From positions 1-64,000 of the forward strand of contig CALXQW010000032.1 of NCBI GenBank assembly GCA_944390805.1: a DNA stretch of 64,000 bases, given 5' to 3'. Position numbers and translations under genes: made by a program. Origin of the DNA: an uncultured Opitutales bacterium (lineage in GTDB: Bacteria; Verrucomicrobiota; Verrucomicrobiia; Opitutales; Intestinicryptomonadaceae). The notes beneath the pieces are model-generated. The model saw only the letters and a list, made by a program, of their open reading frames with translations, searched no databases and had not been told where the DNA came from. Shown here in pieces: positions 54,587 through 63,303 of this stretch. Within the stretch, counting starts at the first letter, position 1, and the number at the start of each line of letters is the position of its first letter.

Positions 54587-55240
54587 ATGAAGAAGATTTT
54601 TATAGTGGGTGGCGGTGGTTTTGCTCTTGAATGTTATCAAATGCTTTCTCTGTCCATAGCGGAAGCTTCAGATGAGCTATGTTTTGGCGGCTTTATGAGC
54701 CACAATGGAAATAATATGGATTGCAAACATCTGAAGCATCTGTATCTGGGAGATGTATCTCTACACAAGTTCTCTGAAGACGAATACTGTATTATCGGAG
54801 TGGGAATGCCTCATATCAGAAAGCGTATTTTCTTTGATCTTAAGAAAATGGGCGCAAAATTATATAATTTTGTTTCAAAGGGATCTGTAATATCTGATTC
54901 TGTTGAGATGGGAGAAGGAAACATATTACTATCAACATGTTCTCTTGCCAATATTTCTATAGGAGATGGAAACCTTTTTAATGGAGAGGTGATATTAGGG
55001 CACGACTCAAAGATAGGATCATTTAACTTTTTTGCTCCAAGAACAAATGTATTGGGAAATGTGAAAATTGGTGATGGAAATATTATTGGAACAGGTTCCG
55101 TTTTACTGCCGGGATGTAAGGTTGGATCAAATAATAAAATTGCTCCGTTAAGCGCGGTGTATAAAGGATGTAAAGATAATGCCTATATGTTGGGTAATCC
55201 GGCTTTAAAAGTGGGTAATAATGATCCTGTAGAAGACTAA
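54587..55240 (+). CDS. PglD/NeuD-family hexapeptide acyltransferase
   Basis: A 217-aa protein with an N-terminal Rossmann-like nucleotide-sugar part (IFIVGGGGFALECYQML) and a C-terminal left-handed beta-helix of hexapeptide repeats (about 95-200, IGDGNLFNGEV, GHDSKIGS). This is the layout of PglD and NeuD, which acylate amino sugars or sialic acid. The catalytic His of the family is probably in LGHDSKIG. It stands between the ACP cassette and the beta-helix array, so it may transfer the cassette's acyl group to a sugar, or it may complete the amino-sugar pathway begun at 37 kb. Confidence 0.8.
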   Translation: MKKIFIVGGGGFALECYQMLSLSIAEASDELCFGGFMSHNGNNMDCKHLKHLYLGDVSLHKFSEDEYCIIGVGMPHIRKRIFFDLKKMGAKLYNFVSKGSVISDSVEMGEGNILLSTCSLANISIGDGNLFNGEVILGHDSKIGSFNFFAPRTNVLGNVKIGDGNIIGTGSVLLPGCKVGSNNKIAPLSAVYKGCKDNAYMLGNPALKVGNNDPVED

Positions 55241-55346
55241 TATCTATTTTGGAATAGCTAAAAATCTATAACTCTATCACTCAAAAACAGGCCCTTGTTT
55301 ATCTGTTTATATGCAAATAATTTGACATAAGCGGATTATCTCCATT

Positions 55347-57188
55347 ATGTCATTTTTTATGAGATTTGTTAGTTTCTTGATGTGGAGACGATTGGTAGCT
55401 TTGCTAACATCATTTCTTTTATTTTCCGGTTTGAACTTTGCAATTGATGATAATTTACAAAATGCACAAAAAGATGTAAAAGAAAATATTCCTATAAGCC
55501 TCAATGGCAGTTCTGGTAGAGAGAAATGTGATTATTCAATTAAGGGGAAAGATTCTGGGATTCTATCTGCAAGAGATTTCGGGGCTTTCCCAGATGACGG
55601 CAAGGACGATCTTCCATCGATACGCTCAGCTCTTGCTCATGCAAAAAAAATAGGGGCTAAAGGTATCTCATTTGAGGCAGGAGTCTACGAGCTGCATACT
55701 CCAAAAGTGGATAAAAACGAGCTTATATTGCTCGATGGATATCATGATTTCTCCTTGCTGGGTGTTGCTTCTAAAGATGGCGAGCCCAAGACTGTGTTAA
55801 GGCGTGTTTATGAGCAAAGCCCGTATATGGAACTTGGCCATATCCTAAAAGCAAATAAATGCCCCAACCTAACTGTAAAAAATATAGAGATAGACAATTA
55901 TCCAAGATTCTTTGCTTGTGCCGAAATCTTGAAAAATGACGGTAGTGAAATACTTCTAAGAGTATTGGAAAACAACCCTTACATAGACGGTACATATCTG
56001 TTTTGCGCTAATCTATGGGATAAAAAAAGCCGGAATCTAAAAAATAAGCCAAGTGTTTCCTATGGGGGAGATGTTGATTCGGACAGGGAAAGCTTTAAAA
56101 TGAGGATATTCGGAGATCCTTCAGATAGATTGATGAAACTTAAAAATCCGAATGTTGCAAGAATGTGCGAGGTTGGTGAAATATTAAGCTGGCATTTTAA
56201 TTGGCAGAGCAAATCTTTATGTCATTTTGAATCTTGCGATAATCTCTCTTTGGAAAACATACTCATAACAAACGGAATATCTGGTCTTATTGGTATTCAT
56301 CTATGCGAGAATGTATTTGTTAAAAATGTGAAATTTATTCCAAAGATGGATAGTTATCCGGTAGGGAGCCGCGACGGACTCCATTTTGCGGGGTGTCGGG
56401 GCAATATATTCATAGACAAATTTGTCTGTGAAGGGGTCAGATGGGATGGAATAAATATTCATGGATCTGCTCTGTGGGCAAAAAAGATTGTTGGGCCCAA
56501 GACCGCAGTGTTTTCTCATGAAGGATGGGGTTGTGGTAAAAATGATTTCATTCCGGGGTACAAAGTAGGCTTTTGTTTCGATAGGCAGGAAAATATATTT
56601 CTCACCATAGAAAGTGCAAAATTTATAAAATCTCAAAACGGATTAGGTGAGGTTGAGGTTACTTTTAAGGAAGATCTCCCGAAAAAATTGGATTCTTCTA
56701 CTGTATGTAATGTCTATTCTCTCACAGCTGATAAAGTTGTGATTAAAAATTCTTCTTTTAAAAATATAGCCGGAACAGCTGTCATATTGAGAAATGATAA
56801 TGTTCTTATAGAAAACTGCCGTTTTGAGAACATAATGTTCCCTGCAATATGTTTTGGTGCAGCATTGGGCGAGCACGAAGGCGTTGTCTGCAAGAATGAA
56901 ACTGTTAGAAACTGCGTATTTAAAAATTGCGGTTGGATGCCAAGGCATTCTGCTTGCGGGGCTATTGTTGCAAAAATACAAGAATGTGAGAAGGTACCAA
57001 AAGGTCATACACCGTATATGAAAAACATCATTATAGAAAAAAATAAGGTGTATGATTGCGATATAGGTTTTCAGATTGAGGGGGTAGACGGTATTGTAGT
57101 TAGGGAAAATTCATTTATAGATGTAAATTTCCCTATAAAAGAAGCTGACAATCCTAATATTCTACTTGAGAAGAATCAGATGAAATGA
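55347..57188 (+). CDS. Secreted right-handed beta-helix protein, paralogue 1
   Basis: A 613-aa protein with an N-terminal signal/anchor (about 8-32). At about 77 the DFGAFPDDGKDDLPSIRSAL motif starts a pectate-lyase-like right-handed beta-helix. A core block SRDGLHFAGCRG, then GVRWDGINIHG, recalls the catalytic region of GH110 alpha-galactosidases. C-terminal repeats (VVIKNSSFKNIAGTA, LIENCRFENIMFPA) fill the rest. A polysaccharide hydrolase, lyase or binding protein is likely; substrate unknown. Confidence 0.75.
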   Translation: MSFFMRFVSFLMWRRLVALLTSFLLFSGLNFAIDDNLQNAQKDVKENIPISLNGSSGREKCDYSIKGKDSGILSARDFGAFPDDGKDDLPSIRSALAHAKKIGAKGISFEAGVYELHTPKVDKNELILLDGYHDFSLLGVASKDGEPKTVLRRVYEQSPYMELGHILKANKCPNLTVKNIEIDNYPRFFACAEILKNDGSEILLRVLENNPYIDGTYLFCANLWDKKSRNLKNKPSVSYGGDVDSDRESFKMRIFGDPSDRLMKLKNPNVARMCEVGEILSWHFNWQSKSLCHFESCDNLSLENILITNGISGLIGIHLCENVFVKNVKFIPKMDSYPVGSRDGLHFAGCRGNIFIDKFVCEGVRWDGINIHGSALWAKKIVGPKTAVFSHEGWGCGKNDFIPGYKVGFCFDRQENIFLTIESAKFIKSQNGLGEVEVTFKEDLPKKLDSSTVCNVYSLTADKVVIKNSSFKNIAGTAVILRNDNVLIENCRFENIMFPAICFGAALGEHEGVVCKNETVRNCVFKNCGWMPRHSACGAIVAKIQECEKVPKGHTPYMKNIIIEKNKVYDCDIGFQIEGVDGIVVRENSFIDVNFPIKEADNPNILLEKNQMK

Positions 57189-57309
57189 CTATCGCATATT
57201 TTTAAAATAGTTTTCAATAAGTCGTCTTGAGATTGTTTTTGGGGCTTTGAGTATTATTTTGGAATATACTTATATAAAGTGATTTATATAAATCTGATTT
57301 GAAGAGATT

Positions 57310-59022
57310 ATGAAAATTGGAAAAATTGTAATAGGAGTATTTTTATTAATTATATTTGTGATAGGTTTTCGCTTATACGCTAACCCTAACGGAGATAGTT
57401 GCATAAATATATCAGACTTTGGTGCCTTCCCAAACGACGGCAAGGACGATCTTCCATCGATACGCTCAGCTCTTGCTCATGCAAAAAAGATAGGGGCTAA
57501 AGTGCTCTTATTTGAATCTGGAATCTACGAATTGCATACTCCCAAAGGCTATACAAAAGAGCTTATTTTTATAGATTCCATGCCAAACTTCTCGTTTTTG
57601 GGAGCCGTTTCCGATAAGGGAGAACCAAAGACTGTGTTAAGGCGTGTTTATGAACAGCAACCACATATGGAGCTTGGGTCTATATTGCGTGCATATAAAA
57701 GTGATAATCTAACTGTTAAAAATATAGAATTCGATAACTCTCCCCGTTTTTTTGCAAATGCGGAGATTCTGGAAAATGACGGTGAGGAGATTGTTGTGAA
57801 AGTTTTGGAAAATAGTCCGTATATAGATGGCTCCTATATGTTTTGCGGGAACCTTTGGGATAAAAGCTCAAGAAATCTAAAAAATAAGCCGAGCGTATCT
57901 TACGGTGGAGATGTTGATGCAGATAAGGAAAATTTTAAAATGCGAACATTTGGAAATCCATCTGATAGACTGATTAAGCTCAATAACAGTAAAGTTGCTT
58001 CTATGTGCGAGGTTGGAGAGGTTTTGAGTTGGCATTTCAACTGGAAGAGCCATTCCATGTGTTATTTTTTGGATTGCGATAATCTCACTGTTGAGAATGT
58101 ATTGATAACAAACGGCGTGGCGGCTCTAATAGGAGTACAGGTCTGTGAAAATGTCTATATAAAGAATGTAAAGTTTTTGTCTGATTCATATTCTGTGGGG
58201 TGTCGCGACGGGTTACATTTTGCGGGGTGTAGGGGTAATATTGTGATAGACGGATTTGTCTGTGAGGCTGTCAGGTGGGACGGCATAAACGTTCATGGCA
58301 TAACGGTTTGGGCTCAGAAAATAATTGGGCCCAAGACCGTGCTGTTTTCAAACGATGGCGGAGGTTGTAGGGAATGGGATTTTATTCCCGGAGATAAAAT
58401 GGGATTCTGTTTCGACAGGGAGGAGAGCGTATTTCTTACCATAGAGAGCGCAAAATCTGTAAAGATGTCTGATGGATGTTGGGGGGCAGAAGTAACATTT
58501 AAGGAGAATATTCCCGAAGAACTTGATCATACTACGGTGTGCAATCTTTATTCTCTTACTGCGGACAAGGTTGTTGTTAAGAATTCTGTGTTTAAAAACA
58601 TAGCAGGAACAGCCGCAATATTTAGAAACGACAATGTCTTGGTGGAAAACTGCCATTTTGAGAATATAATGTATCCGGCAATATGCTTTGGGGCGGCACT
58701 GGCCGAACATGAGGGAGTTTTGTGCAAGAACGAAGTTGTTAGAAATTGTGTATTTAAGAATTGCGGTTGGATGCCAAGGCATTCGGCATATGGAGCTATA
58801 GCTGCAAGGGTTCAGGAATGTAAAAAAGTACCAAGAGGAACAACTCCATATATGAAGAATATCTCAATTGAAGGAAATAAAATATACGATTGCCGTGTTG
58901 GACTCCAGCTGGAAGGTATAGACAGGCTGTCTGTAAAGAACAATTATTTCCTAAATGTTAAAATGCCTATTGTTGGGAATGACAATATCAATGAATCTAT
59001 ACAAGGAAATGTCTCAGAGTAA
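57310..59022 (+). CDS. Secreted right-handed beta-helix protein, paralogue 2
   Basis: A 570-aa protein with an uncleaved-looking N-terminal helix (about 5-23). It is the closest relative of paralogue 1, sharing most of its core sequence, including a 67-bp block of nearly identical DNA (57436-57502). The block CRDGLHFAGCRG...AVRWDGINVHG is conserved. Function as for the group: a periplasmic or surface glycan-active or glycan-binding protein. The high similarity indicates recent duplication or gene conversion. Confidence 0.75.
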   Translation: MKIGKIVIGVFLLIIFVIGFRLYANPNGDSCINISDFGAFPNDGKDDLPSIRSALAHAKKIGAKVLLFESGIYELHTPKGYTKELIFIDSMPNFSFLGAVSDKGEPKTVLRRVYEQQPHMELGSILRAYKSDNLTVKNIEFDNSPRFFANAEILENDGEEIVVKVLENSPYIDGSYMFCGNLWDKSSRNLKNKPSVSYGGDVDADKENFKMRTFGNPSDRLIKLNNSKVASMCEVGEVLSWHFNWKSHSMCYFLDCDNLTVENVLITNGVAALIGVQVCENVYIKNVKFLSDSYSVGCRDGLHFAGCRGNIVIDGFVCEAVRWDGINVHGITVWAQKIIGPKTVLFSNDGGGCREWDFIPGDKMGFCFDREESVFLTIESAKSVKMSDGCWGAEVTFKENIPEELDHTTVCNLYSLTADKVVVKNSVFKNIAGTAAIFRNDNVLVENCHFENIMYPAICFGAALAEHEGVLCKNEVVRNCVFKNCGWMPRHSAYGAIAARVQECKKVPRGTTPYMKNISIEGNKIYDCRVGLQLEGIDRLSVKNNYFLNVKMPIVGNDNINESIQGNVSE

Positions 59023-59483
59023 TTATATTGTTATATAGATGTTTTTCAGTTATCCATAGAATATATCTATACTGTTCTTTCAGATTATTTTACTGGCGCT
59101 TTTAGATAAGGGAGTTTCCTTTTATTGCGCGTGTGAAATAGCTTTATAGCAGATTTGCGGCTCTTCATTTGTCAAATAACCTATTTATATAGAAATTGTA
59201 TATATTGTAAGAAAAAGAGTTTGAATGTACTTATATAGCACAAATAGAGAATTTGTTTATTTTCGGCAGAGTAATTTACCCCATACTGAAGCTACATACA
59301 AGGGGTGGAGAATTTAGTTCTGCTGGATAATAATTTGGAGCATTGCCATAAGTTTTAAAAATCTATTAATCTCTATTTATATACTTGCAGTGAGATTTTT
59401 TTTATATAGGAGTAAAAAAGCCGTTTATTTTTAGGCATGGGTATTTAACCTAGATGGGAATATAAAAACAGTTAATTCTATAT
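59023..59483. other. Gene-free stretch between beta-helix paralogues 2 and 3
   Basis: About 460 bp, AT-rich. AAGGGGTGGAGAATTTA (59300-59316) loosely matches GAAGGGTGGAGATTTAT upstream of paralogue 4 (about 61469-61485), a possible shared control site, but the evidence is weak. No ORF or RNA seen. Confidence 0.35.
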
Positions 59484-61295
59484 ATGAAAAAATCAACAGT
59501 ACTAACATGCGCATTGCTTGCATTTTGTTCTGCAACATTTGCTCAAAATGTAATACGCGTGGCAGATTTCGGCGCCGTTCCAAATGACGGTAAATGCGAT
59601 AGAGACGCCATAGCCAAGGCGCTTTCTGCCGCAAAAAAGGTTGAAAATCCGATTCTTCAGTTCGACGCGGGCGTCTACGATTTATTCGTGGCAAGCATAA
59701 GAAAGGAAATGTGTATAGCTTTTTCCGGCATAAAAAATCTTACCTTGCAAGGCGCCGTGGACGAGAAGGGCAGGCCGGTTACCGAATTTATACGCAATTA
59801 TAAGATAGAGCTCAATGAGAGTGGAAACCGCATACTATATGCGGAAGATTGCCCAAATCTTACTGTTAAAAATATAGTCTTTGACAACAAACCCCAATAC
59901 ATGACATGCGGAGAGGTTGTTGAAAATGACGGGCACAGCATAGTTGTGAAGGTTCCGGAAGGGCTCCCCTATGTGGACGGTAGCCGTGCGTATTGCGGAA
60001 ATATATGGGATAAGAAAACGGGTAATCTTGTTGTAGGTAAGGGTAGCTTCAGCTTCGGTGGAGCGGTGAATAATATGCCGGACCTTACTTTGCGTTTCCA
60101 TGGAGATCCAAAAGATAGGCTTCTTAAGATGGATTCCCCAAGAGTTGCAAGAGTTGCAAAGGTTGGCGAGATAATCTCTTGGAACTTTGGTTGGCTAGGT
60201 TATCAGGTTATTTTCAGTAGGTGCGACAATTTGCGCGTAGAGAATGTATGGACACACAGTGCTATCGGTTTTTGCATGCAGGCATCGTTTTGCAGAAATG
60301 TTACGGCAAAGGGTGTAAAATTTATAAGACGCGAAGGCTCAAAGCAGATGCATGTTGGCAGCCGCGATGCATGGAAGTTATTCTCATGCAAGGGAGTGGC
60401 GGTTATAGAAGATATGTATGTTGAGGGAGTCCGCTGGGACGGTCAAAATGTTCACGGCATATTTGCCTGGCCATATGAGATTATCGATAAGCATACGGCA
60501 ATTTTCTCAAACGACTTATACGGTGTTTCTGCTGGAATTTTTGTTATCGGTTCCAAAGTGGGATTCGTTAAAGATAAAGATTCGGAAGTATTCCTGACTG
60601 TAAAAAGTGTTGAAAACCTTCCAAACCAGCCTGCCGGAAAGATTGTGGACTACGGTTATGGTAAAGAGGCTAATATAGATGAGCCTCAGTCGTCGAAGGT
60701 GGCTTTGTCGCAGAATCTTCCACCTAAGAATAAGAAGTCTGTTAAGGTTACTTTTGAGGAGGAAATTCCCGATTTTGTGAACGGAAGCACCATATGCAAC
60801 TTGTACGGCCTAAACCTTGACAGCTATCTGCTCATAAATTCCACATTCCGCAATATTGCTGGCTGCGCAAGTCTTATACGTAATGACGACGTAAATATAA
60901 TAGGAAATACATTTGACCATATAATGTATCCGGCGGTTTGCATAGGCGGAGCCTTAGGTGAGGTTGAAGGTGTAATCTCCAAAAATGCCTATGTTGCCAA
61001 CAATACATTTATCTCATGCGGTTGGCAGGACAGGCACGGGGCTTCCGCAGCTCTCAGCGCCAAGGTTCAGCTTTCCAAGCGCACGCCAAAGAGCATGACT
61101 CCATATATGAAGAATATAAACGCCAGCGGAAACACATTTATAGACTGCCAAAAAGGCATAGAGATGAGCGGCGTTGACGGTCTTTACATATACGGCAATA
61201 CCTTTATAAATACCAAGAAGCCGATAGACGAATACGGAAATAAAAATATCAATATACAAAATAATATACCGGAGTCTGTTGACGACATGATGTAA
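59484..61295 (+). CDS. Secreted right-handed beta-helix protein, paralogue 3
   Basis: A 603-aa protein with a typical cleaved signal peptide (MKKSTVLTCALLAFCSATFAQ). The family core starts at ADFGAVPNDGKCDRDAIAKAL. The central block is SRDAWKLFSCKG...GVRWDGQNVHGIFAWPYEI. An insert of about 40 residues (about 375-415, rich in Pro/Lys) is absent from paralogues 1 and 2. It is followed by its own terminator, so it may be transcribed separately from the other genes in the array. Confidence 0.75.
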   Translation: MKKSTVLTCALLAFCSATFAQNVIRVADFGAVPNDGKCDRDAIAKALSAAKKVENPILQFDAGVYDLFVASIRKEMCIAFSGIKNLTLQGAVDEKGRPVTEFIRNYKIELNESGNRILYAEDCPNLTVKNIVFDNKPQYMTCGEVVENDGHSIVVKVPEGLPYVDGSRAYCGNIWDKKTGNLVVGKGSFSFGGAVNNMPDLTLRFHGDPKDRLLKMDSPRVARVAKVGEIISWNFGWLGYQVIFSRCDNLRVENVWTHSAIGFCMQASFCRNVTAKGVKFIRREGSKQMHVGSRDAWKLFSCKGVAVIEDMYVEGVRWDGQNVHGIFAWPYEIIDKHTAIFSNDLYGVSAGIFVIGSKVGFVKDKDSEVFLTVKSVENLPNQPAGKIVDYGYGKEANIDEPQSSKVALSQNLPPKNKKSVKVTFEEEIPDFVNGSTICNLYGLNLDSYLLINSTFRNIAGCASLIRNDDVNIIGNTFDHIMYPAVCIGGALGEVEGVISKNAYVANNTFISCGWQDRHGASAALSAKVQLSKRTPKSMTPYMKNINASGNTFIDCQKGIEMSGVDGLYIYGNTFINTKKPIDEYGNKNINIQNNIPESVDDMM

Positions 61296-61321
61296 TATAA
61301 TACATATTGCAGTTAGTCTTT

Positions 61322-61360
61322 ACCGCCTATTTGCTCATGTGCATATAGGCGGTTTTTTTT
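61322..61360 (+). terminator. Terminator after beta-helix paralogue 3
   Basis: ACCGCCTAT (61322-61330) pairs with ATAGGCGGT (61345-61353), followed by eight T. Confidence 0.85.
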
Positions 61361-61518
61361 ATGGGAATATAGAGGAATTATATGTGTATTTAGGTGTGTA
61401 TTTTTATATTGCACAGCTATGCATACTTGATATCTGTTGATTGTAGCTATTCTATTGTAAATGCGGCGAAGGGTGGAGATTTATGTTTAATGGCTAATGA
61501 TTAAAATTATTTATACAT

Positions 61519-63291
61519 ATGATAAACTTTACAAAGACTATGAATTTAGCATTTGTTTGTTCTTTCATACGCAGCTTTAGTTTTGCTGTGTTTTTTATTT
61601 TGCCATGCTTTACTTTATCGATGGCATTGAATGCTGCAGAGACTGTTAAAGTCTTTAAGGTTTCAGATTTTGGAGCCTTTCCCGACGATGGAAAGTGCGA
61701 TATTCAGGCGGTGAAAGACGCAGTTGTTGCCTGCGCAAAACATGGTGGCAATGCAGTCCTAAAATTCGATGGGGGCAAATACGAGTTTTTTGTAAAGGAT
61801 CCTAATAAAGACTGCGCCGTGAAGATAACGAAAGTAAATGGTTTAACTATAGAGGGCGCAGTATTGCCGGATGGATCTCCGGCAACGGTATTCTTACGCA
61901 AATACAAATATGCGCCATCGCTCGATGCGGCCTCAATTCTATTCGTTGACAGATGCGAAAATTTCTTCCTAAAAAATATAACGTTCGACAATTCTCCGCG
62001 CTACATGACTGCCGGCCAGATAATATCTAAGGATGAGAAATCGATAACTGTAAAGATATTGGACGGGAATCCTGCAATAGATAACACAATAATATATTGT
62101 GCCAATCTTTGGGATCCTAAAACCCGCAATTTAAAGAAGGTTCCAAGTCTGACATACGGCGGAACCTTAAGCGGAGATGTAGACGATCGCAAATCTGAAT
62201 ACACTATGCGCAGAGTGGGTGGGAAAGATGAAAATTTGTTCCGGCTCGATTGCCCGTCTGTGGCTGAAAAGTGCGCTGTTGGGGAGATATTTAGCTGGCA
62301 CTTTGGGTGGCTTGGTTATCAGGTAAATTTTGCCTATTGCAAGAACTTGAGGGTGGAGAACGTCAAGACTTTAAGTGCAATAGGAATTGCGATGAATTCT
62401 TGGATGTGCGAAAATGTCTGGGCAAAAAAGGTTGAATTTAGGAGAGATGGCAACCAGATGCAGGTTGGCTGTCGGGACGCATGGATACTCAACGCGTGCC
62501 GCGGAGATTTTAAAATTGAGCAGATGTATGCCGAGGGAGTCAGATGGGACGGGCAAAATGTATGCGGGCGTTTTGCTTGGCCAGTTGAGATTACAGGAAA
62601 AAACTCTGCGGTGCTTTCAAACGATGCCTTTGGAATGAAAACTTTTCTATTCCGCAAGGGGGATAAAATAGGTTTTTGTAATCCTAACGGGGAAGAGGTA
62701 ATGCTTGGTGTTGAGCGAATAGGAAGCCAGATCACTGCGAAGAACGGAAAGGCTGGAGTGGAGATATTTTTTGATGCTCCTTTGCCGGATTTTACCGATG
62801 GGACTACTGTATGCAATCTCTATGGTCTGAATCTCGACTCATATACTTTGAAAGATTCCGCATTTAAAAATATAGCCGGAACTGCAAGTGTTCTTAGGGC
62901 AAACAACGCAAAGATAGAAAATTGCAGCTTCTCATATATAATGTATCCGGCTGTATGTATAGGCGGAGATTTAGCCTGTGCTGAAGGTCCTATAAGTAAA
63001 AATGTTTCTGTTGAAGATTGCAGGTTTGACAACTGCGCGTGGGAATTGCGGCACGAGGCAAAAGGCGCATTGAGCGTGGCTTTGAATCCGTGCGAGCGTG
63101 TTCCTCTGAATAAGATGCCTCCAATATGCAATGTTTCTCTTAAGGGAAATTTCTTCAAAGACTGTTCTGTTGGTATTGAGGCGCGCGGTGTGCGCGGCCT
63201 TACGCTTTCTGGAAATGCTTTCGACGGGGTAGTTAAGGATATTATCCTAAAGGATTGCCTGATTTCGGAGAGGCCAAATTGCACAAAATAG
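61519..63291 (+). CDS. Secreted right-handed beta-helix protein, paralogue 4
   Basis: A 590-aa protein. A long N-terminal region (about 1-40) holds a hydrophobic signal. The core begins SDFGAFPDDGKCDIQAVKDAV. The central block reads CRDAWILNACRG...GVRWDGQNVCGRFAWPVEI, with the conserved His replaced by Cys in NVCG. Closest to paralogue 3 in this block. Only 12 bp separate it from paralogue 5, so those two are probably co-transcribed. Confidence 0.75.
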   Translation: MINFTKTMNLAFVCSFIRSFSFAVFFILPCFTLSMALNAAETVKVFKVSDFGAFPDDGKCDIQAVKDAVVACAKHGGNAVLKFDGGKYEFFVKDPNKDCAVKITKVNGLTIEGAVLPDGSPATVFLRKYKYAPSLDAASILFVDRCENFFLKNITFDNSPRYMTAGQIISKDEKSITVKILDGNPAIDNTIIYCANLWDPKTRNLKKVPSLTYGGTLSGDVDDRKSEYTMRRVGGKDENLFRLDCPSVAEKCAVGEIFSWHFGWLGYQVNFAYCKNLRVENVKTLSAIGIAMNSWMCENVWAKKVEFRRDGNQMQVGCRDAWILNACRGDFKIEQMYAEGVRWDGQNVCGRFAWPVEITGKNSAVLSNDAFGMKTFLFRKGDKIGFCNPNGEEVMLGVERIGSQITAKNGKAGVEIFFDAPLPDFTDGTTVCNLYGLNLDSYTLKDSAFKNIAGTASVLRANNAKIENCSFSYIMYPAVCIGGDLACAEGPISKNVSVEDCRFDNCAWELRHEAKGALSVALNPCERVPLNKMPPICNVSLKGNFFKDCSVGIEARGVRGLTLSGNAFDGVVKDIILKDCLISERPNCTK

Positions 63292-63303
63292 AAAATAAAA
63301 TAT

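Noticed and set aside
59300..61485. GGGTGGAGA-type motif upstream of beta-helix paralogues 3 and 4 as a shared operator
   Set aside because: Only two loose copies at very different distances from the starts; chance cannot be excluded.
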